Assembly: GCA_012271065.1 (NCBI GenBank)
Contig: JAAXHE010000311.1
Location: forward strand, 1-48,667
From: Candidatus Latescibacterota bacterium
Lineage (GTDB): Bacteria; Latescibacterota; UBA2968; GCA-2709665
Direction of reading: 5' to 3'
DNA: 48,667 nucleotides
Shown: positions 8,458 to 17,206 of the stretch, in pieces
How positions within the stretch are numbered: position 1 is the stretch's first letter
Layout of the letters: each line of letters opens with the position of its first letter
Made by a program: the position numbers and the translations under genes
The notes under the pieces: model-generated
Database searches by the model: none
What the model saw: the letters and a program-made list of their open reading frames with translations, nothing else
Told to the model about the DNA's origin: nothing

Positions 8458-9624
8458 ATGTGTCGACATCAACTCTGCGCGGCAGTGCTGATTGCGGCGC
8501 TGCTGTCCGGATGCGGCAATCGACAGGAGAATCCGGTCGGTTCCGATATGATTACCCGTGCGCAGGGCCGGGTGGTCGAACTTCCACTGTTGCCTTCCCG
8601 GGCCGGCTCGACCCGGTTCGAGGGTACTTTCGGTCGTGCATTCGGCCAAAGCGACACGCTGATGGTCGGTCGGATGGGCGGTCTCGTGCTCAGGTCTCTA
8701 ATACGGGTCCGTTTGGATCCGGATTCCCTGATTTCGGCGGCCGGCGCCAGCGCAGCGACTCTGAATGTTCAGTCCGTTCAGCTGCGAATCTGGAAACGTG
8801 AGCTCACCAGAGGTCTGGAGCAACTTCAGGTACGCCGTCCCGAACAGGCGTGGAATGAGTTGGACGTGTTTGCAGATACACTTAACCACACCACCGTGCA
8901 GTTTGCGTCATCCTTAATCGACGGAGCGACGGCGTCGTCTCTGGGCGACAGCCTCATCGAGATCGATGTGCCGCCAGAGTACCTCATATCCAATATGCGC
9001 GAGGATCCTCACGGCGCGTCGGTTGATTTGCTCCTGCAGCCAGCCGCCGGCTCCCGGTTTTTCACAAGTCTGGTATCCAGAGATGATAACCTGCCTGAAA
9101 ACGTCAACAAGATACCAGAATTGCGTTTGACCTATTCCATAGGTGGCAATACATACACGCATGTGGCGAATGTATCCGCAGATACGTACTGGGCGGCGAG
9201 GGATGGACCGGAACCCGGGATGCTGGTTCTGGCTACAATTGTTCGGCTGAGCCCGATATTTCGCTTCGACCTTCCGGACAGCATTCCCAAGGGAGCGACG
9301 GTTACGTCTTCGGAATTGCTGTTGAATTTCGATCGGTCGCAATCCATGTTCGGTGATTTTGTGTTTTCGGTCGAACGGATCAACGTCAATCAGGCTTCCG
9401 GTGATACCACGTTCTCCCTCGTCAATACGTGGCGGTTCGACGAACAGACGGTGTCATACGCCGTGGATCAGAGCATGGTCCAGGGTTGGCTGTCGGGAAC
9501 GACGCGCAATATGGGTATGGCGCTCAGCACCCCGATCACCGACAGCCGGAACTGGGATATCAACTGGGTCGTGTTCCACAGCCCGATGTTGAAGTTGATC
9601 TATTCGACACCTCCCGATCCATAG
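8458..9624 (+). CDS. Predicted lipoprotein of unknown function
   Basis: I do not recognise the family. The start at ATG 8458 is preferred over ATG 8407 because GAGGAA lies seven bases upstream and because the protein then begins with a clean lipoprotein signal peptide (lipobox LLSGC). The mature part (~370 residues) is rich in beta-prone segments, with alternating SLIRVRLDPDSL, VQLRIWKREL and SELLLNFDRSQ-type strands, and seems to contain two similar halves that each end in a hydrophobic strand (ELRLTYSI and MLKLIYST). This layout resembles DNRLRE-type carbohydrate-associated beta-sandwich proteins, but the match is by eye. It lies 22 bases before an outer-membrane barrel gene, so it may be an accessory lipoprotein of that barrel. 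Confidence 0.7.
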   Translation: MCRHQLCAAVLIAALLSGCGNRQENPVGSDMITRAQGRVVELPLLPSRAGSTRFEGTFGRAFGQSDTLMVGRMGGLVLRSLIRVRLDPDSLISAAGASAATLNVQSVQLRIWKRELTRGLEQLQVRRPEQAWNELDVFADTLNHTTVQFASSLIDGATASSLGDSLIEIDVPPEYLISNMREDPHGASVDLLLQPAAGSRFFTSLVSRDDNLPENVNKIPELRLTYSIGGNTYTHVANVSADTYWAARDGPEPGMLVLATIVRLSPIFRFDLPDSIPKGATVTSSELLLNFDRSQSMFGDFVFSVERINVNQASGDTTFSLVNTWRFDEQTVSYAVDQSMVQGWLSGTTRNMGMALSTPITDSRNWDINWVVFHSPMLKLIYSTPPDP

Positions 9625-9646
9625 GCACGTTTATGCGAGGTCGCAC

Positions 9647-10894
9647 GTGAACCGTTTCTGCAGAGTTTCATTTGCATTGTTCGGCTTTCTGTTCGTCTCC
9701 GCATGGGTGGATTCGCCCGCTGCGAAATCCATTTTCTCCTTCAATGGCGTCGGAGATACCGAACGTCGTGTCGACGTGCGGGCCAGGGGTATGGGAGGCG
9801 CGGGCCGCGCGCTTGCCGACAGCCAGAATTTCAGTTCGGCGAACCCCGCGCTTCTGGCCGCTTTTGCGCGCGCCGGCCTGCAGAGTCGCTTCTTTGTGCA
9901 ACGCCGTTCCCTCAATGACGGTCAGCGGCGGCACGTGGTCTCCGACGGTGATATCGGCGCATTCCAGCTTGTGCTGCCCATTCGGAATGGTACTGTCCTT
10001 GGCGCGGGCCTGGAGCCGTTGACCGACCTGGATTTCGATCTCGTCAGAACCGTCAGCGCCACGGCGGTTCCCTACGAGTTGCGGGTTAACGCAACGGGCG
10101 GCATACAGGCGTTTACCATTGGACTGGCTCACGGATGGGGGAGTTTTCTGCTGGGTGGAAACCTGAGTATAATCTCCATCGGAACGATCAAGGAGACGTG
10201 GACGAAAGATTTCGGCTCCGTTGGACCGGACGGAGATTCGAGGTCTGTTCTGCTGGACTCCAATAACCGGCAGATTCCTGAACACCTCAACAGCGAGGAT
10301 CGATATGTACGTACGCACAGCGGTGCGCAGCCCACGCTTGGCGCCGTATACAACCGGGGCGGGAAGTGGTATTTCGGTGCCTCGTTCCGGGCTCCAGCGA
10401 CCATCACGCAGACACGCATTCTGCGGAATTTCTTCGCGGAAATCGGGTTCGAAGAGGAGACGCGTTCGACGCTTGATTTGAAGATGCCGGCCAGTATCGG
10501 TGTCGGGCTGGCGTACCGGCCGGGATATCGCTGGCTGGCGGCGCTCGATTTCGAGCGGGCTTTCTGGGAGAAAACGGAGTCGGGGCGCCACAATACCACC
10601 GACCTGGCGGGCGGAGTCCTCTACGGATTCGGCGATCCGGACAGCCGCGGAACGCGTCGACGAATCGAATTGACGGCGGGCGCTCACTACCGGTCGCTCT
10701 ATTTCAAGACCGACGGGAACTCGCAGATCGGCGAGCTTGGAGTCAGTCTGGGTATTTCACTGCCGTTCGAGACCCGGGGTGCCGGCAGTTTTCGGTATGT
10801 AATCGAGTTTGGCAGACGAGGTGACGTCACAACACATGGAGCTTCCGAACGGTTTGTCATGCAGACGTTTTCCTTGTCTGGCTGGTTGAATTAG
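9647..10894 (+). CDS. Outer-membrane beta-barrel protein, OMPP1/FadL-like
   Basis: A GTG start at 9647 is preceded by GCGAGG; the nearby ATG at 9633 runs into a stop after five codons. The N-terminus is a Sec signal peptide ending around SPAAKS. The mature part has the hallmark ARGMGGAGRALADSQNFSSANPALLA region of OMPP1/PorV-like barrels (N-terminal hatch with the AxxG...NPA pattern). Alternating amphipathic strands follow, such as GGNLSIISIG, WYFGASFRAPA and GVGLAYRPGYRWLAALDFERAF, ending in an aromatic-containing strand (MQTFSLSGWLN). Such proteins act as channels for hydrophobic compounds or as assembly partners of type IX secretion. No other secretion component is in the window, so the substrate is unknown. 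It is probably cotranscribed with the lipoprotein upstream and ends at the terminator at 10932. Confidence 0.75.
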   Translation: MNRFCRVSFALFGFLFVSAWVDSPAAKSIFSFNGVGDTERRVDVRARGMGGAGRALADSQNFSSANPALLAAFARAGLQSRFFVQRRSLNDGQRRHVVSDGDIGAFQLVLPIRNGTVLGAGLEPLTDLDFDLVRTVSATAVPYELRVNATGGIQAFTIGLAHGWGSFLLGGNLSIISIGTIKETWTKDFGSVGPDGDSRSVLLDSNNRQIPEHLNSEDRYVRTHSGAQPTLGAVYNRGGKWYFGASFRAPATITQTRILRNFFAEIGFEEETRSTLDLKMPASIGVGLAYRPGYRWLAALDFERAFWEKTESGRHNTTDLAGGVLYGFGDPDSRGTRRRIELTAGAHYRSLYFKTDGNSQIGELGVSLGISLPFETRGAGSFRYVIEFGRRGDVTTHGASERFVMQTFSLSGWLN

Positions 10895-10918
10895 CGGGCG
10901 ATAGACAGAAGTAATCGT

Positions 10919-12163
10919 CTAGAGAAGCCTTGCCATCCCACCTGAGGATGGCCTTTTTGTTTCCTCCGAAGCGCCCGGTCTCAAGGACGCCTGAATGCGC
11001 CTGCGATCCATTCGCTCGTACAGGAAGAGAGAGGGAGCCGCCAGCAAGGGTACGACAATTCCGCACAAGAGGACCACTCCGGCGGTCAGCCCGTCGAGCA
11101 ACGCCGGCTCCATCGCCGGTGGGAACACTTCGCGAAGCAGGACGAATACGACGAATCCCTGAGGGAGTAGCTGAAGCCAGTCTCGAACGTATAGACGGGC
11201 ATAGCGCATGGCGGACAGTCCGCCGGCTGTCTTTCCAATGAGCATCGCGGCCACATAGATGCCCAGAATCTCCCAGTGGAGCGCGGACAGTTCCAAAAGG
11301 CCGGAAAGGTCAAGGCCGGCCGCAAAATACGTGAGTACGACGTGTGAGAGAGGGACCGACAGCGGCGCCATCCCCTTCAGCGCGTGTCCGGGCCGTCCTG
11401 ACCTGGCGGACACGCCTAAACCGGTCAGGAGCGCCAGAAAGAGTGGGGATATCTGCGTCGCTCGAGCGCATACGAAAAGCGTCGCCACGATTGCGCCGAA
11501 CAGGACCTGACCGCCCTTTCCGGTTCTGATCGTGCGGGTCATCCTTGCTATGAGTTCGACGCCCACCGCCCACACTATCGCGGACGGGACCGCCCGATAA
11601 AGGTCCGGAGTGCGCACGATGAGATCGGCGAGGAACCAGAATGAAAGCCCCAGCATCATTACCAGGACGGAAAGGGAGAGGGCTTCCCTTCGATCAGGTT
11701 GCGAGATGAGCGTGATGATCGGTCCGGACATCCCGGCAAGGAGACCCAGGCGGATTGCATGGGCGACCGGAAAATCCAGTAACAGGAATAACGCCAGAAA
11801 GGCAGGGACGAGCGTCGCGCCGATGGTGACCAGCGCGACCACACCGAGATTCTTGCTGAAGAACCTGTGATACGAAAAACCGGCGCCGAGATACAGGCCG
11901 ACCCAGACCTGCGCAAATTCAGCTAGCGGCGCGGCTGCAGTGAATGCCTCCGTGTGCCGGATTCCGAAGCCGCTGGCCAGGAATCCCAGCACCAGGGGTA
12001 TGACGTGGAAGGGAATGCCTGAACCTGACAGCGTGCCGGCAAGTGTCAGCGGTACGACCAGCATGAGACCGACATACACCACGGGCTGGATCGAATGCGG
12101 AAAGTTGTGTTGGGCTCCCCACACAACCACGCACAGTATTACGCAGATCAGAAACCGCCTCAT
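10919..12163 (-). CDS. Polytopic membrane protein, cation:proton antiporter-like (second of pair)
   Basis: This 414-residue protein has about twelve hydrophobic segments and the alternating Gly/Ala-rich helices of the CPA (Na+/H+ exchanger) superfamily; examples are ALVTIGATLVPAFLALFLL and LGLLAGMSGPIITLI. The acidic residues that define typical exchangers (ND or DD in the fifth helix) are not apparent, so transport function and ion are unsure. It ends with a ~45-residue basic, cytoplasmic-looking tail. It is translated after the related gene at 12188-13396 with a 24-base gap, and the two proteins are similar in length and topology, so they may work as a pair. A general transporter of unknown substrate is an alternative. 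Confidence 0.55.
   Translation of the reverse strand: MRRFLICVILCVVVWGAQHNFPHSIQPVVYVGLMLVVPLTLAGTLSGSGIPFHVIPLVLGFLASGFGIRHTEAFTAAAPLAEFAQVWVGLYLGAGFSYHRFFSKNLGVVALVTIGATLVPAFLALFLLLDFPVAHAIRLGLLAGMSGPIITLISQPDRREALSLSVLVMMLGLSFWFLADLIVRTPDLYRAVPSAIVWAVGVELIARMTRTIRTGKGGQVLFGAIVATLFVCARATQISPLFLALLTGLGVSARSGRPGHALKGMAPLSVPLSHVVLTYFAAGLDLSGLLELSALHWEILGIYVAAMLIGKTAGGLSAMRYARLYVRDWLQLLPQGFVVFVLLREVFPPAMEPALLDGLTAGVVLLCGIVVPLLAAPSLFLYERMDRRRIQASLRPGASEETKRPSSGGMARLL
10932..10958 (+). terminator. Rho-independent terminator inside the 3' end of the opposing gene
   Basis: GCCATCC (10932-10938) pairs perfectly with GGATGGC (10946-10952) around a 7-base loop and is followed by CTTTTTG. It serves the plus-strand barrel gene. 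The hairpin lies within the last codons of the minus-strand membrane-protein gene (stop at 10919), so the two convergent genes share these bases. There is no T run in the minus direction. Confidence 0.8.
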
Positions 12164-12187
12164 GCGATGCCTTCCACACGTTTCCTT

Positions 12188-13396
12188 TCAGGCGGAAACG
12201 TCTTGAGGTTTGGGCAATGGTATCACCTGGCCAATCGCGGAAGCAACCAGGATGGCGGCGATGAGGGCGTAGAGGTTGGGCCCGGAGTCCAAAAGCAGCA
12301 GCTGAGCCGCGAGGGCGACAGACAGCGCCCCGAGCGGCCTGAGCGAAGAGCCGATGATTTCGGCAAGCGAGAGATAGCAGCGCGTCAGCCGGGCGGCTAC
12401 CGTCAGGCTGATACCCCTTGCCAGACTTCTTGCGACAAGAAATAAAAAGGCGAAAGCCGTCAGTCGCAAAACGGCAAGGTTCTGGGTGGCAAGAAGTCCG
12501 CCAATAACCAGGAAGAAGACGGGCTGCAGAATACCGGTCGTTTTCTCCAGGATTTCAAGCGCATCCCTTCGCCGTGTGGTGGTATTGATGAACCATACGC
12601 CTGCCACGAATCCCACGACAATCCCGGGAATCGCCTTGCCCGTGCAGAGTCCGCCGAACGTGGCGACGGTACCGGTTGCAACGATCGCGCACAGGACATC
12701 CTCCTGAAAGGTACTGAACACAAACGTGAGCAGCAGACCCAGAAGGATTCCCGCACACGCGTACAACGCCCAGAAGCTGCTGGTGCTCACCAGTGTGAAG
12801 GGCCCCAGTTCGACTACGGTGACCCCCGCGCAATAGGGATAGAGGACCGTAAGAACCGTCATCCCGGCCGCGTTGGTGATGAGAGGACCCGCAGGCGAAC
12901 TGTCGATGCCGGGCGTTTCGAGCTCCGACCTGACATAGAAGATCCGATCAGGCATGCGGAGCGTGGTTGCCAGCGCGCCCAGCAGCAGCGCTACAAGGGC
13001 GGGTTCGGCCGCAATGCCCATTTGGTATCGCAACACCGGCCTCCACATCAGGGCGAGAAAAAAGACGAGCGCGGCGGTTCCCGCTACCTGTAGCCCTTCG
13101 AGCGCGTGGTGCCGAGAAGCGCGCCTGCCCAGGCGGCGAAAATCGAACCGAAGGCCCGTGACAATACCGAGCCAGACCAGAATGACGCCCAGCAGTTCCC
13201 TTTGAATGTCTTCTGCGACAGTTGCAAGATCGTGGTCCATCGTCAGGACGATCCCCACGGCGATCCCGATCGGAACAAAATGCAGATGGGTGGTTCGCAG
13301 ACTGTCCAGGGGCGCGGTAAGCTTCCGACGCACGAACAGGTTGCGGCAGATCAGGCAGATTACGTAGATGAGGTAGAAGCTGGCGATGACTGGCAT
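12188..13396 (-). CDS. Polytopic membrane protein, cation:proton antiporter-like (first of pair)
   Basis: The 402-residue product has about twelve membrane segments with sodium/hydrogen-exchanger-like helices, such as PALVALLLGALATTLRMP, GPLITNAAGMTVLTVL and TGKAIPGIVVGFVAGVWFI. A cytoplasmic loop with many Arg (RFDFRRLGRRASRHHALEG) sits between the early helices. No classic ND/DD motif is seen, so the substrate cannot be assigned. The ATG at 13396 is preceded by a GGGAGA-type ribosome-binding site. On the minus strand a TATAAT lies at 13428-13423, about 27 bases upstream of the start; it lacks a good -35, so the promoter is uncertain. The neighbour on the same strand is its presumed partner. 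The divergent gene across the gap is HPr kinase. Confidence 0.55.
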   Translation of the reverse strand: MPVIASFYLIYVICLICRNLFVRRKLTAPLDSLRTTHLHFVPIGIAVGIVLTMDHDLATVAEDIQRELLGVILVWLGIVTGLRFDFRRLGRRASRHHALEGLQVAGTAALVFFLALMWRPVLRYQMGIAAEPALVALLLGALATTLRMPDRIFYVRSELETPGIDSSPAGPLITNAAGMTVLTVLYPYCAGVTVVELGPFTLVSTSSFWALYACAGILLGLLLTFVFSTFQEDVLCAIVATGTVATFGGLCTGKAIPGIVVGFVAGVWFINTTTRRRDALEILEKTTGILQPVFFLVIGGLLATQNLAVLRLTAFAFLFLVARSLARGISLTVAARLTRCYLSLAEIIGSSLRPLGALSVALAAQLLLLDSGPNLYALIAAILVASAIGQVIPLPKPQDVSA

Positions 13397-13513
13397 GGGC
13401 TGTACCCGTCTCCCCGTGGCCGATTATATTCGCGGTGAAACCACCGCACGGAGTATAGCCTCAAGTCGGTACCAAGTCAAGCTCGAACTCCCTGATCGAT
13501 ATGATCCATCTTC

Positions 13514-13542
13514 TTGACAGACACCGTATTTTGGTATATATT
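13514..13542 (+). promoter_or_regulatory. Near-consensus sigma-70 promoter for HPr kinase
   Basis: TTGACA (13514-13519), 17 bases, TATATT (13537-13542): a perfect -35 and a five-of-six -10 at ideal spacing. Transcription would start near 13549, leaving a leader of about 130 bases before the GTG at 13683. The leader contains no recognised structure. Confidence 0.75.
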
Positions 13543-13682
13543 GCTGAACCCGCAAGAACCTATTATTTTACAGGTTATGTGCGTTGGTCTGTGAGTTCAC
13601 CAGCGGAGCCCCGGGCAACCGGTTGCTGTCTTCGCAGTCCTCGTCTCCGGGCTCGCAACCACGCTCAACAGCGGAGCGCCGT

Positions 13683-14651
13683 GTGCAGGAAATCACGATC
13701 GCAGAAGTCCTGGAACAGTTCGGTGAAAAGCTCGCCCTGAAGTTGATCGCCGGCAAAGACAGCACGGACAAGACGCTGACGTCGAGCGATGTCCACCGAC
13801 CTGGTCTCGTGCTGGCCGGTTTTGTGGGGCTGTTTACGTTCGATCGTGCACAGGTACTGGGCAACTCGGAAATGTTGTACCTCGATGGCCTCTCACCCCG
13901 CAGACTCCGCACCGTACTGGAGACCGTGTTTCAGTTCGACATCCCGTGTGTGGTGGTTACCGACGGAAACGAGGTACCGCAGACCATGGTGGATCTGGCC
14001 GGGCAGCGTGGGATTCCGCTGATGGTTACCCCATTCTCCACAACAAAGTTCTCCCATCTCTTCTCGTACTATCTGGACGACGTATTCGCGCCCCGGACCG
14101 CCATCCATGGGTCTCTCGTCGATGTCTACGGAATCGGCCTGCTGTTTACAGGTCGAAGTGGTATCGGCAAGAGTGAAATTGCATTGGACCTCGTCGAACG
14201 CGGGCACCGCCTGGTTGCCGACGATATCGTGCTTGTATCCAGAAAGCTCCAGGGCATTCTCGTTGGCACCTGCGGCGATACGCTTCGGGATCACATGGAA
14301 GTCCGCGGTCTGGGTATTCTGAACGTCAGACATATGTTCGGTATCGCTGCATTTCGAATTCAGAAACGGGTTGAGGTCGTGGTCCAGCTTGTGGAATGGG
14401 ACGAGACCGAATCCTACGAGCGCGTGGGGTTGGAGGAGGACTGGGTGTCGATTCTCGACGTTGAGATACCGCAGGTGACCGTACCGATCTATCCGGGAAA
14501 GAATATCACGGTCATCGCCGAGGCTATTGCATTAAACTATCAGTTGAAAATTCAGGGTTACCATACGGCTCGGGAGTTCAATCGGAGATTGATCGACAAG
14601 ATCGGCAGGAAGGGTGCATTGGAGATGCCGATTCGAGCGGACATCGAGTAG
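13683..14651 (+). CDS. hprK: HPr kinase/phosphorylase
   Basis: HprK phosphorylates and dephosphorylates Ser46 of the PTS carrier HPr, and so links carbon status to regulation. The 322-residue length and domain order fit the family: N-terminal domain (1-~130), catalytic His in AIHGSLVDVYG (H142), P-loop GRSGIGKSE (157-165), Asp pair in VADD (180-181) and the signature EVRGLGILNVRHMFG (206-220). The reading frame is open further upstream (TTG at 13584), but that extension is low-complexity and not family-like; GTG 13683 matches the usual N-terminus (QEITIAEVL). No ptsH, ptsI or sugar permease is present in the window. Many non-Firmicutes have hprK together with an incomplete PTS that is used for regulation only. 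It has its own strong promoter, and a lipoprotein gene follows after 122 bases. Confidence 0.93.
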   Translation: MQEITIAEVLEQFGEKLALKLIAGKDSTDKTLTSSDVHRPGLVLAGFVGLFTFDRAQVLGNSEMLYLDGLSPRRLRTVLETVFQFDIPCVVVTDGNEVPQTMVDLAGQRGIPLMVTPFSTTKFSHLFSYYLDDVFAPRTAIHGSLVDVYGIGLLFTGRSGIGKSEIALDLVERGHRLVADDIVLVSRKLQGILVGTCGDTLRDHMEVRGLGILNVRHMFGIAAFRIQKRVEVVVQLVEWDETESYERVGLEEDWVSILDVEIPQVTVPIYPGKNITVIAEAIALNYQLKIQGYHTAREFNRRLIDKIGRKGALEMPIRADIE

Positions 14652-14773
14652 ACTCGCTGGATACGAATGTCTTTCTACAACAACTCGCAAGACGTTGCGA
14701 ACGTACGGAACTGCCGCCCGCCAGGTTGCATCGAATCGGGGCGTCAGAGTACAAAATCGAGGAGCGATGCGCG

Positions 14774-15694
14774 ATGAATAGAGTGATTCCTGTTATCCTG
14801 TGTCTCGCATTGTGTGCCGGATGCGACAACGAAGCCGCGCGTAGAGAGAAGAAGGCACAGCGGCTGTATTACGTCGTTTTCAGAGACCTGGAAGAACAGG
14901 TGGATTCCCTGCCGCAGACGATCGAACAGTATGCCGGGATTGCCGGGGAATACGGGGATACGCCGTCCGGAAGAAAGGCGGCAGTGCGGCATGGCCAGCT
15001 TCTGAAGGCCCAGGTCCTGCTGGCGGAGTCTGATTCCCTCGACGCAGGCCAATGGGTGCCCCTGTATTCGCGGGTGGATTCGGTCGCACCCGGATACCCG
15101 CCGGTTGTCCGTGCGCTGGGTCGGCATTATTACAACAATACCTATCTGAACGCCCGATCCGGTGCAACGACACGTCATCCCTGGATCATCCAGAGCGTAC
15201 TGAACGTCTGGGGGCGGCAGGACAGTCTCTGGTCGAAATACGAGTTTCGCCCGACCGAAGCCGACAAAGCCTGGCGTGACAAGCTCTGCCGGCAGGCGAC
15301 CGATGTCGCGCGGATGCTGGAGAGCGTCAGGCGCTATGCCGACGCGCTTCAGGTTGTGAGTCGTGGCCTGGAATATGGCGTTGGTGACGACGCGATTGCC
15401 CATGCAAGGGTTTTTGCCGCGTATTACACGTTCCGGTCGGCCCGCTATGAGGAAGGCGTCGATCTTGCCAGAAAGGCGCTGGATTACGAGTTCCTCGAGA
15501 AAGAGAACAGAGCCAGGGCGCATCACGTCATCGGTCTTTGCTTCTGGCGGTTGTCCGAACTGCGTAAACAGCCTTCCGATCTGCAAGAGGCGATCGACGC
15601 GCTGAACGAAGCGTTGCGGATCGATCCGGGACTCACCCACGTGCGGGATTTGCTGAAGGAGCTTCGCCTGTATCAGAAGCGGAATCCCGCGTAG
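14774..15694 (+). CDS. TPR-containing lipoprotein of unknown function
   Basis: ATG 14774 is chosen because GAGGAG lies nine bases upstream and the product then starts with a lipoprotein signal (lipobox LCAGC). The 306-residue protein continues with a basic helical stretch. From residue ~200 there are helical pairs of tetratricopeptide type (YADALQVVSRGLEYG, YEEGVDLARKALDYEFL and LQEAIDALNEALRIDPG), so it probably acts as a periplasmic protein-protein scaffold. The middle part (~85-180) has no recognised motif. It lies between hprK and aspartokinase with gaps of over 100 bases on each side, so the operon relationship is unclear. Confidence 0.7.
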   Translation: MNRVIPVILCLALCAGCDNEAARREKKAQRLYYVVFRDLEEQVDSLPQTIEQYAGIAGEYGDTPSGRKAAVRHGQLLKAQVLLAESDSLDAGQWVPLYSRVDSVAPGYPPVVRALGRHYYNNTYLNARSGATTRHPWIIQSVLNVWGRQDSLWSKYEFRPTEADKAWRDKLCRQATDVARMLESVRRYADALQVVSRGLEYGVGDDAIAHARVFAAYYTFRSARYEEGVDLARKALDYEFLEKENRARAHHVIGLCFWRLSELRKQPSDLQEAIDALNEALRIDPGLTHVRDLLKELRLYQKRNPA

Positions 15695-15806
15695 TGTCAG
15701 AAACATCCGCGGCGATTGCACAGGAATTCAAGAACGCCCGTCACCGAAACCGGCAATACAAAGTGCCGGATAGCGATCGGGCGCAGCATGGAGGTCGAAC
15801 CGGTAT

Positions 15807-17114
15807 ATGGGAACGGTCGTGTGCAAATTCGGCGGTAGTTCGCTGGCCGACGACCGGCAGATGGCGCAGGTAAAGAGGATAATCGAATCCGATGCGCGAC
15901 GGCGTCTTATTGTGCCCTCGGCCCCCGGCAAGCGCAATGATGAGGATACGAAGATTACAGACCTGCTCTACCTGTGCCACGAACTGGCCAGGCAGAATCT
16001 GGATTTTTCCGAGCCCTACGCAATTGTGCGCGCGAGATACGAAGAACAGGCGGCCAGGCTGGGTATCTCGCTCGATATCGGGCGGTTGCTCGACGAGCTG
16101 AAGACGAATATCGATAACGGAGCATCCAGGGATTTTGTCGCATCGAGGGGAGAGTATCTGTGTGGCCGGTTGATTTCCGATTATATGGGCGCAACCTTCA
16201 TCGACGCGGCGGATGCCATCCGTTTTCGCGCGGACGGCGAACTGGACCCTGCAAGTTACCGCCTCATCCGTGAGCGGGTCGACAGCAGCGGGATGTACGT
16301 CGTACCCGGCTTCTACGGCAGCGATCCCGGCGGCGCGGCAAGGACGTTTTCACGAGGCGGCTCGGATATCACCGGCGCCATTGTTGCGCGCGCGGTCGAT
16401 GCCGAGGTCTACGAGAATTGGACAGACGTATCGGGCCTGCTGATGGCGGATCCCGGCCTGGTTCCGGATGCGCGTCCAGTTCGTGAAATTACGTATCGCG
16501 AGGTCCGGGAACTGGCGTATATGGGGGCGTCCGTTTTCCACGACGAGGCCATGTTTCCCGTGCGCGCGGCCGGGATTCCCATCCACATTCGCAACACGAA
16601 CCGGCCCGGGGATCCCGGAACCCGCATCCTGGCCAGCAGGGAACTGACAGACGCTCTCATTGCCGGCGTGGCCGGGCAGCCGGCATTTACGATGCTTTTT
16701 ATTGAAAAGGCAATGATGAACCAGCAGAAGGGGTTTGGCCGTCAGGTACTCGAAGTGGTTGCTTCGCACGATATCAGTTACGAACATACCCCGTCCGGTA
16801 TCGATACCATGTCGGTCATCATGCGTGACGACCAACTGGGCAGGAAGGGCGAGCGGCTCGTCGACGATATCCAACGGATCTTGCAGCCGGACCGCGTGGA
16901 ACTGCTGCGGGGGTTGGCGCTCATCGCAACGGTTGGCGAAGGCATGTCGCAACGGATCGGAATCGCCGCCCGTTTGTTCACCGCGCTCGCCGACGCACGC
17001 GTCAACGTCCGGGTAATCGACCAGGGCGCGTCCGAAATCAATATCATCGTCGGTGTGGAAGAGGCGGACTACAAGCGCGCTGTAAGCGCCATTTACAATG
17101 CTTTCGTAAACTGA
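15807..17114 (+). CDS. lysC: Aspartate kinase (aspartokinase)
   Basis: This enzyme makes aspartyl-4-phosphate, the first step to lysine, threonine, methionine and diaminopimelate. KFGGSS near the N-terminus binds ATP and aspartate, and the second signature FSRGGSDITGA is at ~183-193. The kinase domain ends around residue 290 and two ACT domains follow (~300-435), the second containing VRVIDQGASEINIIVGV. At 435 residues it is a monofunctional enzyme without homoserine dehydrogenase. GGAGGT lies 11 bases before the ATG. No lysine riboswitch is present: the 112-base leader is too short and shows no such fold. Feedback control through the ACT domains is expected from the family. It is the last gene before a strong terminator. 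Confidence 0.93.
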   Translation: MGTVVCKFGGSSLADDRQMAQVKRIIESDARRRLIVPSAPGKRNDEDTKITDLLYLCHELARQNLDFSEPYAIVRARYEEQAARLGISLDIGRLLDELKTNIDNGASRDFVASRGEYLCGRLISDYMGATFIDAADAIRFRADGELDPASYRLIRERVDSSGMYVVPGFYGSDPGGAARTFSRGGSDITGAIVARAVDAEVYENWTDVSGLLMADPGLVPDARPVREITYREVRELAYMGASVFHDEAMFPVRAAGIPIHIRNTNRPGDPGTRILASRELTDALIAGVAGQPAFTMLFIEKAMMNQQKGFGRQVLEVVASHDISYEHTPSGIDTMSVIMRDDQLGRKGERLVDDIQRILQPDRVELLRGLALIATVGEGMSQRIGIAARLFTALADARVNVRVIDQGASEINIIVGVEEADYKRAVSAIYNAFVN

Positions 17115-17140
17115 TCCGCGTACGCGTCATTTCCGAAGCA

Positions 17141-17170
17141 GGGGCTTCCTTGAAGGAAGCCCCTTTTTTT
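17141..17170 (+). terminator. Strong rho-independent terminator after aspartokinase
   Basis: GGGGCTTCC (17141-17149) and GGAAGCCCC (17155-17163) pair perfectly around a 5-base loop and are followed by seven T (17164-17170). It closes the hprK-side plus-strand block before the convergent minus-strand genes. Confidence 0.92.
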
Positions 17171-17206
17171 GGTTTGCAAGTGAAAGTGGAGAGAGTATTC
17201 GAGTCG

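Noticed and set aside
7628..8475. 12-base repeat CGACATCAACTC at 7628-7639 and 8464-8475 near two lipoprotein starts
   Set aside because: It is short, falls in different relation to the two start codons and has no further copies noticed; chance or weak paralogy is likely.
13584..13682. Upstream extension of HPr kinase from TTG 13584
   Set aside because: The extra 33 residues are Ser/Pro/Arg-rich and not shared with HprK; GTG 13683 fits the family start.
15695..15806. Possible lysine riboswitch before aspartokinase
   Set aside because: The leader is 112 bases and lacks the long multi-helix fold of the L-box; no conserved core was seen.
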